Shown: in pieces, positions 1 to 5,691 of the stretch
Layout: every line of letters begins with the position of its first letter
Position numbering within the stretch: the stretch's first letter is position 1
DNA from: Peptostreptococcaceae bacterium
Lineage (GTDB): Bacteria > Bacillota_A > Clostridia > Peptostreptococcales > Acidaminobacteraceae
Assembly (NCBI GenBank): GCA_013619035.1
Contig: JABXKX010000424.1
Span: 1 to 7,004 of the forward strand
DNA: 7,004 nucleotides
Direction: 5' to 3'
Position numbers and translations under genes: made by a program
Notes under the pieces: model-generated
What the model saw: the letters and a program-made list of their open reading frames with translations, nothing else
What the model was told of the DNA's origin: nothing
Databases searched by the model: none

Positions 1-1
1 G

Positions 2-835
2 ATAAGAGAACTAGAAAAGTTATGTCACTCAGTTGATAAAACGAATCTGAAGTTAGAATTAAATTTTAAACTTAATAAAAGTAAAAAACCTTCAAAAGAC
101 TTTGAGTATAATAATGAGTTTTTATGTTACGTTGAAGATGAATTAGTAGGTTACCTTGGTGTTTGTAGTTTTGGTGGTAAAAAGATTGCTGAAATAAATG
201 GCATGGTCCATCCGAATTTTAGAAGGATGGGGATCTTCAAAAAGTTACTTGAACATGCTGTAATCGCATGTAATAAGAGCAATTATGATAAGATATTATT
301 GTTATCAGATGGGAGATCTAATTCGGGGGTAGGATTTATTAATTCTGTTAGTGGGGCATATGATTTTTCAGAGTACCGAATGAAAAGAAGTGATGAATCA
401 AGTTTTGAACAATCAAATGTAATCAGTTTAAGAAAAGCCAATAATAGTGATGGTAAAGAGATTGTAAGACAAAATGCAATATATTTTAATCAAGCAGTAA
501 TTGGTGAATGTTTCCCTGAGGAAGAAGAACTACTAAATCAAATAACATATATGGTAGAGCTTAAGGGAAATATCATTGGGAAAATTAAAGTGAATTATGG
601 CAAAACCACCTCGTTTATATGCGGTGTTGGTATTTTACCTGATTATAGAAGTAAAGGATACGGTAAAGAAACGTTGAAGGAAGCACTGAGAATTATTAAT
701 GAAAAGAATATTTATGAGGCGATGTTAGATGTGGAATGTAAAAATAATGATGCACTCAATCTCTATAAAGCCTGTGGTTTCGAAGAACAGTCAGTTATGA
801 ATTACTATGACTTGCCGCTGCTAAATGATTTATAA
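2..835 (+). CDS. Tandem GNAT-family N-acetyltransferase, 5'-partial
   Basis: The frame is open from base 2 with no stop, so the gene starts left of the window; the ATG at 203 is internal and falls inside a conserved motif. The 277 visible residues contain two GNAT folds. In the first, an 'EDELVGYLGVCSFGG' strand pair leads into the acetyl-CoA-binding motif VHPNFRRMGIF (nt 206-238). The second has GILPDYRSKGYGKE (nt 626-667, the R/Q-x-x-G-x-G/A pyrophosphate loop) and a C-terminal NNDALNLYKACGFE motif (nt 743-784). Two-domain GNATs of about 290 residues are common in Bacillota, so roughly 15-20 residues are probably missing. The expected reaction is acetyl transfer from acetyl-CoA to an amine; the substrate cannot be read from sequence. 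In the first domain the loop is R-R-M-G-I-F, lacking the second glycine, so that half may be less active. No terminator is obvious after the stop. The family call is firm. Confidence 0.9.
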   Translation: MRELEKLCHSVDKTNLKLELNFKLNKSKKPSKDFEYNNEFLCYVEDELVGYLGVCSFGGKKIAEINGMVHPNFRRMGIFKKLLEHAVIACNKSNYDKILLLSDGRSNSGVGFINSVSGAYDFSEYRMKRSDESSFEQSNVISLRKANNSDGKEIVRQNAIYFNQAVIGECFPEEEELLNQITYMVELKGNIIGKIKVNYGKTTSFICGVGILPDYRSKGYGKETLKEALRIINEKNIYEAMLDVECKNNDALNLYKACGFEEQSVMNYYDLPLLNDL

Positions 836-887
836 TACTTAATGAAAGTCAAAAGGATAATCGACTAGAAGTTATAAATGTAATTGA

Positions 888-927
888 TATAAAGTACAAG
901 TACTGTGATGTTTATAAAGTAAAAGTA
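888..927. repeat. Pair of 15-nt direct repeats upstream of the histidine kinase
   Basis: TATAAAGTACAAGTA at 888-902 recurs as TATAAAGTAAAAGTA at 913-927, with 14 of 15 bases identical and copies 25 nt apart. The first copy overlaps a small dyad, AGTAC-AA-GTACT, at 893-904. The pair ends about 90 nt before the kinase start, where a promoter or regulator site would be expected. No convincing -35/-10 pair with normal spacing was found here. A regulator-binding role is inference; in such AT-rich DNA chance is possible. Confidence 0.45.
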
Positions 928-1006
928 TAACTCTGAATTTATGCCTCGCTGATTCTTTTTTATGATGGTGGGTATGTTAACAGTGGACTTGATAAATTTA
1001 TGGTTT

Positions 1007-1012
1007 AGGAGG
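1007..1012 (+). promoter_or_regulatory. Ribosome binding site AGGAGG deciding a GTG start
   Basis: A full-consensus AGGAGG sits 6 nt before the in-frame GTG at 1019. The in-frame ATG at 962 has no purine-rich SD before it; the preceding bases are pyrimidine-rich. This is the main reason for choosing GTG 1019 as the kinase start. Confidence 0.8.
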
Positions 1013-1018
1013 TTTGTT

Positions 1019-2317
1019 GTGAATTCAAATGTATACATGAGAGCGTTAAATGAAAGAAAAACAATATTAATTAATGAGTCATATGGTAATTTGATTGAAC
1101 AATCTGTTGTTGAGAAATGGCAAGATATTTTGGATATGATTACAGATATACTCGCTGTGCCTTCGGGTTTGATTATGAGATTACATGCCAATGAAATAGA
1201 AGTATTTGCTAAAAGTAGAAATATTGAAAATCCATATGAAGTAAATGAAAAAGCGTCACTTGGTTTAGGACTTTATTGTGAAACTGTTATTGGAACAGAT
1301 CAGAGATTATTGGTTCCGGATGCTCTCGATGACAGGGTTTGGTGTGATAACCCTGATGTAGAACTGGATATGATTCATTATTTGGGACTACCGCTAAAAT
1401 GGCCAAACGGTGATTTTTTTGGTACGGTTTGCGTGTTAGATAATAAAAAGAAAGTATATACACCTGCTCAGTTTAAGATGTTTGATGCGATAAGGGGCAC
1501 GATTGAAAAAGATTTGAATTTAGTAGATAAATACTTTTTATTAAATAAAGCGATGACAGAATTAGAAGAAGTGAATGAGTTTCTTTTAACTCATGAAAAA
1601 AACAAATTAACAGGGGAACTGGTTGCTAATATTTCTCATGAAATTAGTACACCTATTGGAGTGGCATTAACTACAGCTTCTTTTGTGGGGGATGCAACTC
1701 AAAGAATGGCAGAGTCTCTAGAAAATACTGAAAGAATCAATACCATTGTTGAAGGGTCAGAAATGGTTGTGAAAAATCTTCAGTTGGCTTCTAGTTTGAT
1801 TCAATCGTTTAAAACGATAACAATGGATCAGGCCCAAGATAGAATAGAATATATTAATTTGTCGGTTTATCTACAAAGTATCGTAAAAAGTTTGAAGTAT
1901 GAATTAAAGCGGTCTAAAGTTAATTTAAATTTAGTGGTTCCAGAACAACTAAATGTTCATATCAATAGTGGGGCTTTTTCACAAGTGATGATTAATTTGA
2001 TCATGAATGCAATTCATCATGCTTTTCTAGAAACAGAAGAGCGGGTGATTGAAATTACTTCGTCGGCTGAAAATGATGATATTCTACTAGTTGTAAAAGA
2101 TAATGGATGTGGTATCGCAACTGAAAATATAGGTGAAATATTTAAACCTTTTAAGCGACTTCATAAAGAGACTTCTGGATCTGGTATGGGACTTTCCATT
2201 GTAAAAGAGATAGTCGAACAGACGCTGCATGGGCGCGTAGAATGTATCAGTAAAGTCAGAAAGGGTTCTGAGTTTAAACTGATATTACCTTTGGATGTCA
2301 ATAAAACAAAAGATTAA
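1019..2317 (+). CDS. Cytoplasmic GAF-domain sensor histidine kinase, orphan
   Basis: The 432-residue protein (from GTG 1019) autophosphorylates a histidine and passes the phosphate to a response regulator. Residues about 30-165 form a GAF sensor domain, with family-typical text such as GLYCETVIGTDQRLLVPD and FFGTVCVLD. A helical linker (about 170-200) precedes the H box NISHEISTPIG with phospho-acceptor His207. The HATPase domain shows the N box (INLIMNAIHHA, Asn326/Asn330), G1 (DNGCGI, 361-366), F box (IFKPFKRL) and G2 (GSGMGLSIVKEIV, 387-399). Catalytic motifs look intact. No signal peptide or membrane segment is visible, so it probably senses a cytoplasmic small molecule or redox/light cue through GAF; the ligand is unknown. 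No response regulator gene lies in the window, so its partner is encoded elsewhere. Starting at ATG 962 would add 19 residues of doubtful reality. No terminator separates it from the next gene 110 nt downstream. Confidence 0.93.
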   Translation: MNSNVYMRALNERKTILINESYGNLIEQSVVEKWQDILDMITDILAVPSGLIMRLHANEIEVFAKSRNIENPYEVNEKASLGLGLYCETVIGTDQRLLVPDALDDRVWCDNPDVELDMIHYLGLPLKWPNGDFFGTVCVLDNKKKVYTPAQFKMFDAIRGTIEKDLNLVDKYFLLNKAMTELEEVNEFLLTHEKNKLTGELVANISHEISTPIGVALTTASFVGDATQRMAESLENTERINTIVEGSEMVVKNLQLASSLIQSFKTITMDQAQDRIEYINLSVYLQSIVKSLKYELKRSKVNLNLVVPEQLNVHINSGAFSQVMINLIMNAIHHAFLETEERVIEITSSAENDDILLVVKDNGCGIATENIGEIFKPFKRLHKETSGSGMGLSIVKEIVEQTLHGRVECISKVRKGSEFKLILPLDVNKTKD

Positions 2318-2343
2318 TAGGCTTCTTATAACGAAAATGTACT

Positions 2344-2358
2344 TGATAATGATTATTA
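2344..2358. promoter_or_regulatory. Candidate Fur box (iron-responsive operator)
   Basis: TGATAATGATTATTA matches the 7-1-7 Fur dyad TGATAAT-N-ATTATCA at 13 of 14 defined positions. It lies about 70 nt before the start of the small gene at 2428 and just upstream of -10-like sequence (TAGATAATATAAG, 2373-2385), where a repressor would block RNA polymerase. The motif match is seen in the sequence; actual Fur (or related PerR/Zur) binding is inferred. AT-rich background raises the chance of a false match, but a rough estimate puts such a near-perfect site well below one expected per window. Confidence 0.5.
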
Positions 2359-2427
2359 TTTGTGGAAATGGGTAGATAATATAAGGGAACCGATGTATAT
2401 GATCAAGTTTAAGAGAGGAGTCATCAG

Positions 2428-2745
2428 ATGAAAGTTATGCTTGGTAATCATTTGGAAGAGTATTTGCATCAACATCATCATAACACCATATCGTTAGAGT
2501 TAACAATGAATGATACACGGAGAAATAGTGAACGGTTAACGGTTCAATCTCGTATGCCAGAACCTAGAGTCATCTTTACAAAACCCACTAATGAAACTGG
2601 TTACACTAAATACTTAGTTGATGATATTACAGTTTATGTTGCAAAAAATATAAAAGCTGAGAACAATGAGATAGAAATAATGGATCAAATGGTTGAGGGT
2701 GTAGATACGTGCCATGTAAGAGGCTGGATTGGAAACCGTCGATAA
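2428..2745 (+). CDS. Small protein resembling CC/Se-motif (HesB-like) family, without the CC/Se pair
   Basis: This 105-residue soluble protein starts at an ATG preceded by GAGAGGAG at 2413-2420, a good SD. Residues 44-76 (PEPRVIFTKPTNETGY...YLVDDITVYVAKNIKA) recall the 'EPxVxLGKP...YEVDGIxVYVxKxIKA' block of small clostridial proteins annotated as CC/Se motif family (seleno)proteins, themselves likened to HesB/IscA iron-sulfur proteins. That resemblance is from memory and is moderate. Family members carry a Cys-Cys or Cys-Sec pair before this block; here the region (about 25-43) has no cysteine and no in-frame TGA, and the only Cys is Cys95 near the C-terminus. A histidine cluster HQHHH (14-18) could bind metal. 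A Fur-box-like site upstream and a terminator downstream suggest a single-gene, possibly iron-regulated unit. Function is unknown. The reading frame is well supported; the family is less so. Confidence 0.82.
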   Translation: MKVMLGNHLEEYLHQHHHNTISLELTMNDTRRNSERLTVQSRMPEPRVIFTKPTNETGYTKYLVDDITVYVAKNIKAENNEIEIMDQMVEGVDTCHVRGWIGNRR

Positions 2746-2771
2746 AAGAATAATATGTTTCATTTATTAAA

Positions 2772-2800
2772 AAAGCCCTCAATTGAGGGCTTTATTTTAA
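2772..2800 (+). terminator. Rho-independent terminator after the CC/Se-like gene
   Basis: A perfect 22-nt palindrome (2772-2793) forms a 9-bp stem AAAGCCCTC/GAGGGCTTT with an AATT loop, followed by TTTATTTTAA. It starts 27 nt after the stop codon at 2743-2745. The T-rich complement on the other side (2762-2774) means it could also act on minus-strand transcripts. Confidence 0.9.
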
Positions 2801-2830
2801 TAGAATAAGAACCAATTATGATTTAATATC

Positions 2831-2864
2831 AAAAAAAGATCCAATGAATATCTCATTGGATCTT
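2831..2864 (-). terminator. Rho-independent terminator of the minus-strand P-loop gene
   Basis: AAGATCCAATGA (2836-2847) and TCATTGGATCTT (2853-2864) form a perfect 12-bp stem with a 5-nt loop. Read on the minus strand it begins 5 nt after the stop codon and is followed by seven T residues (complement of 2831-2837). Confidence 0.88.
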
Positions 2865-2869
2865 AATAA

Positions 2870-3274
2870 TTAAAGAAATGATGTAAAACATTCAGGTGTT
2901 TTACCTTCGATACTGATGCTTATTTCAAATCGAATATTGTGTTTTGCTGAAAGAATTTTTATCTTTTCTAACAATTTACAAGCTTCTTCATCGGTCATAA
3001 TATAAAGATTGAATAGACCATCAAGGTAAATGCTTTCGATATCATTATCAGTTCCTAATAAACCATATAAGAATGGTACGATTTCGTTTGAAGAGTTAAT
3101 AGGAAAATCTGATATGTTGATGTATCTTATACTGTGATTTATTTCAAGAATACTCTCGTCGGATTCGTTGATAAAAAGGATGGTGCCTTTAGCAGATGAT
3201 AAGGCATTATTAGCATGTTTGATAATATCTTTTGTTTTGCCGCTACCGCGCTTTCCGATAAGTAATTTAATCAT
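2870..3274 (-). CDS. Small P-loop ATP-binding protein of unknown role
   Basis: The 134-residue protein opens directly with a Walker A motif, GKRGSGKT (residues 7-14), after one beta strand. A hydrophobic strand ending in acid, SIYLDGLF (81-88, Asp85), is a plausible Walker B. No membrane segment, signal peptide or DNA-binding motif is seen. At this length it is a minimal P-loop NTPase core. I recall similar short proteins being widespread in Clostridia and sometimes auto-named 'twitching motility protein PilT', but nothing here resembles a PilT hexameric motor (which exceeds 300 residues and carries Asp and His boxes). The ATG is preceded on the minus strand by AGGGAGA (complement of 3279-3285), 4 nt upstream. 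It is transcribed alone, away from the ABC-class ATPase gene and towards the CC/Se-like gene, and has its own terminator. ATP binding is likely; hydrolysis and partner are unknown. Confidence 0.88.
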   Translation of the reverse strand: MIKLLIGKRGSGKTKDIIKHANNALSSAKGTILFINESDESILEINHSIRYINISDFPINSSNEIVPFLYGLLGTDNDIESIYLDGLFNLYIMTDEEACKLLEKIKILSAKHNIRFEISISIEGKTPECFTSFL

Positions 3275-3378
3275 ATAATCTCCCTTGTATGTCTCGTAGT
3301 ATGTTTATCCTTAATATTATTGTACCCAATATTTGAATTCTACACCATCAATATGAAGATTTAGTAATAAAAAGTCAT

Positions 3379-3410
3379 AAATCTTATACGAATTGCGATT
3401 CGAAAGATTT
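3379..3410. repeat. Interrupted inverted repeat in divergent spacer
   Basis: AAATCTT (3379-3385) pairs with AAGATTT (3404-3410). Inside it CGAAT (3389-3393) pairs with ATTCG (3398-3402) around a TGCG loop, with an asymmetric internal loop (ATA opposite A). It has 12 base pairs in total and no clear T-tract on either strand, so it looks more like an operator or RNA hairpin than a terminator. Its role is unknown. Confidence 0.4.
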
Positions 3411-3453
3411 TAAAAATCATAATGAAATACTGAGTGTAAAAGAAATTAAATTG

Positions 3454-3484
3454 TTGCAGTAACGTTTGATTCTTTTGTTATAAA
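3454..3484 (+). promoter_or_regulatory. Candidate promoter for the ABC-class ATPase gene
   Basis: An extended -10, TG-T-TATAAA (3476-3484), lies 19 nt after TTGCAG (3454-3459). It would give a 5' leader of about 155 nt. The -35 matches four of six consensus bases and the spacer is slightly long, so this is tentative; other AT-rich hexamers closer to the gene could serve. Confidence 0.3.
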
Positions 3485-3635
3485 GGTACAGATAACACTT
3501 GTCTACTATGCACGTATCTCATTTTGTTCTCGAAATCCCGGATTCTATTAAAAAAAGTGAATAATTATAGAATGTTATATTGTAATTTGAGTACGTAATA
3601 TGTTTTGTGGGCATTAAATCAATGACACTTAAATT

Positions 3636-3642
3636 AAAGGAG
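3636..3642 (+). promoter_or_regulatory. Ribosome binding site AAAGGAG deciding the ATPase start
   Basis: AAAGGAG ends 6 nt before the ATG at 3649. It abuts another in-frame ATG at 3643, which is too close to be used well, and lies downstream of the in-frame GTG at 3607, which has no SD. ATG 3649 is therefore the best start. Confidence 0.8.
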
Positions 3643-3648
3643 ATGTAT

Positions 3649-5373
3649 ATGGACTTTCTTGATAGATTAAAAAAAATGATGATTAGAATTGATGGACAGG
3701 ATTATGGTGCGTATCAATCAATGTTAGGAGCGTACAATTACCCTAAGTTTAAACTCTATATTGATCAAATACCTAAAGATCCTTATGCGCCGTCACATAC
3801 AGGCGTATATAGAGTGAAAATGCCTCTAGAAGCCATTGGTGTTAAGGCTGAATTGATATCTTCGGATATTAGAAAAATAGCACTAAGAGATTTTTTAGCC
3901 CGTCATTTTCATGAAAAATGTTTGTTGATATCCAAAGGAAGAAGAGGTACAGGAAATAGTGGTTTAATCACCATTGAAAAACCGGGCCAAACAATAATGG
4001 ATAGAAGTTCTGTTAGTGTTATAGATGACTATTTAGAAGTAAGATTTTTTATTGGACTACCTGCTGATGGGCGAAAAATAAACGCTGGAATACTTGAGAC
4101 GATGTTGTTTGAGGAGTTGCCAGAAATTGTTGATCAGTCATTGTTTATAAAGAATCTTGATTATGATAGTTTATGTAAACATGTAGAAATAGCGGAAGAT
4201 GCAGACTATCTAAGAAAGTTACTTGAAAAGAATGGTTTGATTGCATTTGTTAATGATGGCGCACTGCTTCCAAGACGTTCTGGCATTGATGATAGACCTC
4301 TTGAAAAAGATAAGGCTGTAATCTTTAAATCACCAGAAAGCATGAGGTATCAGTTTGATTTACCGAATGCAGGTGCTGTTACAGGCATGGGCATAAAGGA
4401 AGGCATCACATTGATTGTAGGCGGAGGGTACCATGGTAAATCAACACTATTAAGTGCTCTTGTGTTAGGTATATATAATCATATTTCTGGTGATGGCAGA
4501 GAGCTATGCATAACGGTACCAGATGCAGTAAAAGTAAGAGCTTCAAGTGGTCGATCGGTACAAAAAGTTGATATTTCACCTTTTCTGAATAATATACCTT
4601 TTTATCATGATACGACATCATTTTCAACTAAAAATGCGAGTGGTAGCACGTCACAAGCAGCTTCAATAATAGAATCTATAGAAGCAGGAGCTTCTGTACT
4701 CTTATTGGATGAAGATACATGTTCGGCAAATTTTATGATTCGTGATGCTAGGATGCAAGAACTTGTAAAAAAACAACATGAACCGATAACTTCTTTTATA
4801 GATTGCATAATGCCGATGTATCAGAGTGTTGGAGTCTCTACAATTCTTGTGATGGGTGGTTCTGGAGATTATTTTGATGTGTCGGATTCCGTGATTCAGA
4901 TGAAAGAATTCTTACCTTATGATGTGACTTTAGAGGCTAAAAAAGTTGCTGTTAATAGTCCGACTGGAAGGGTTCATGAAAATTCAAAGGGATTTGAAGA
5001 TATTAAAAGAAGAAATCTAATAGGGGATGAATTAAGCCCTTTAAATGAATACCAGAAAGTGAGAATTTCCTCGCCAGATATTAATACGCTTGTCTTTGGA
5101 GAAAATAATGTTGATTTATCTGACGTGGAACAATTAGTAGAAGAAGCACAAATTAAGGCCATTGGTATTGCAATATCCAAATTATTAAAGGATATGGATG
5201 GACTTCATTCGATGAATGAATTAACACAAGCTATTATGGAAAAAATGAAGGATTTCGGTGTTGATTTTTTAGATGAAAGACATACAGGAGATCTTGCGAT
5301 TTTTAGATCGATTGAATTAGTTGCAACAATCAATAGAATGAGAGGGTTAAAGGTAAAAACTGATCACGGTTAA
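3649..5373 (+). CDS. Predicted ATPase of the ABC class (COG3044/PF09818 type)
   Basis: The 574-residue soluble protein matches, from memory, the ABC_ATPase family of unknown function, whose members are about 550-590 residues, so it looks full length. The N-terminal half (about 10-240) carries the family's own domain, including IDGQDYGAYQSMLG (14-27) and SKGRRGTGNSGLI (95-107). The ATPase core has Walker A GGGYHGKST (258-266), an ABC-signature-like SGSTSQAA (331-338, in place of LSGGQ) and Walker B VLLLDEDTCSANF (350-362) with Asp354/Glu355. ILVMGGSGDYFDVSDSVIQM (399-418) is the strand-and-loop after Walker B where ABC proteins place the switch region. No transmembrane segments or permease gene accompany it, so it is not a transporter subunit in the usual sense; a role in nucleic acid or protein remodelling is only a guess. 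It follows a 374-nt spacer and is followed by a probable terminator, so it is likely monocistronic. Confidence 0.93.
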   Translation: MDFLDRLKKMMIRIDGQDYGAYQSMLGAYNYPKFKLYIDQIPKDPYAPSHTGVYRVKMPLEAIGVKAELISSDIRKIALRDFLARHFHEKCLLISKGRRGTGNSGLITIEKPGQTIMDRSSVSVIDDYLEVRFFIGLPADGRKINAGILETMLFEELPEIVDQSLFIKNLDYDSLCKHVEIAEDADYLRKLLEKNGLIAFVNDGALLPRRSGIDDRPLEKDKAVIFKSPESMRYQFDLPNAGAVTGMGIKEGITLIVGGGYHGKSTLLSALVLGIYNHISGDGRELCITVPDAVKVRASSGRSVQKVDISPFLNNIPFYHDTTSFSTKNASGSTSQAASIIESIEAGASVLLLDEDTCSANFMIRDARMQELVKKQHEPITSFIDCIMPMYQSVGVSTILVMGGSGDYFDVSDSVIQMKEFLPYDVTLEAKKVAVNSPTGRVHENSKGFEDIKRRNLIGDELSPLNEYQKVRISSPDINTLVFGENNVDLSDVEQLVEEAQIKAIGIAISKLLKDMDGLHSMNELTQAIMEKMKDFGVDFLDERHTGDLAIFRSIELVATINRMRGLKVKTDHG

Positions 5374-5412
5374 ATTTGTGATGTCTTATTATATGTAATA
5401 GAATAACCAAAA

Positions 5413-5453
5413 CTCAAAGGGATAAATAACTCCCGTTGGGCTATTATATTGTT
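5413..5453 (+). terminator. Probable terminator after the ABC-class ATPase gene
   Basis: CTCAAAGGGA (5413-5422) pairs with TCCCGTTGGG (5431-5440) across an 8-nt loop, giving eight Watson-Crick pairs plus one G-U and one A-G mismatch. It begins 40 nt after the stop codon. The following CTATTATATTGTT is only moderately T-rich, so termination may be leaky. Confidence 0.45.
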
Positions 5454-5641
5454 GTATATAAAATTTTACAGTGATAAAATGGTAGTAGATGGAAATGATT
5501 TAACAGTAAATTTGATATTTATTTAGATAATAGTCTCATTCGTAAGAATTTTAGTGTATCAAGCAATAGAGATGCACAATAGTGCTGCTAGGGGATATAC
5601 TAAATAATGATGAGATCTATTGTTATTGCAGATGTTTTCTT

Positions 5642-5654
5642 GGTATCATATACC
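5642..5654. promoter_or_regulatory. Short operator-like dyad GGTAT-CAT-ATACC
   Basis: A perfect 5-bp inverted repeat with a 3-nt centre lies 43 nt before the WG-repeat gene start. As DNA it could be an operator, and as RNA only a weak hairpin. A 5-bp arm is short enough to arise by chance. Confidence 0.25.
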
Positions 5655-5684
5655 TAGTCAAGGGATAGTTTTCGATTTATGTTG

Positions 5685-5691
5685 AAAGGAA
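5685..5691 (+). promoter_or_regulatory. Ribosome binding site AAAGGAA of the WG-repeat gene
   Basis: AAAGGAA ends 6 nt before ATG 5698. As at the ATPase gene, an in-frame ATG (5692) directly abuts the SD and is probably too close to be used; using it would add only two residues. Confidence 0.75.

Larger units (their letters stand above)
3275..3648. other. Divergent intergenic region, no gene seen
   Basis: This 374-nt stretch lies between two divergently transcribed genes and must hold both promoters. I see no ORF with an SD. It contains an interrupted hairpin at 3379-3410, a candidate extended -10 promoter at 3454-3484, a short dyad AATCC-C-GGATT at 3534-3544 and the SD at 3636-3642. The minus-strand promoter is not clear: TACAAT (complement of about 3321-3326) could be its -10 but lacks a well-spaced -35. 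Confidence 0.6.

Noticed and set aside
203..205. ATG 203 as the start of the acetyltransferase
   Set aside because: The frame is open back to base 2 with clear GNAT sequence (EDELVGYLGV) before it, and the ATG falls inside the first acetyl-CoA motif.
884..918. TTGATA (884-889) and TATAAA (913-918) as the kinase promoter
   Set aside because: The spacer is 23 nt, well outside the normal 16-19 nt range.
865..1191. 108-codon minus-strand frame opposite the kinase start
   Set aside because: It overlaps the well-supported GAF kinase, has no good SD, and its product is a low-complexity hydrophobic string with no recognisable family.
3607..3648. GTG 3607 as the ATPase start
   Set aside because: No SD precedes it, and a strong AAAGGAG lies correctly placed for the in-frame ATG at 3649.
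4406..5180. Three minus-strand frames (4406-4627, 4605-4808, 4974-5180) inside the ABC-class ATPase gene
   Set aside because: They lie opposite conserved ATPase motifs, lack SDs and have unnatural composition; they are frame shadows.
5479..5657. Short ORFs of about 15 codons (ATG 5479; ATG 5607 encoding MMRSIVIADVFLVSYT)
   Set aside because: Neither has a well-spaced SD; the AGGGGA before 5607 is about 11 nt away. Length is within chance expectation.
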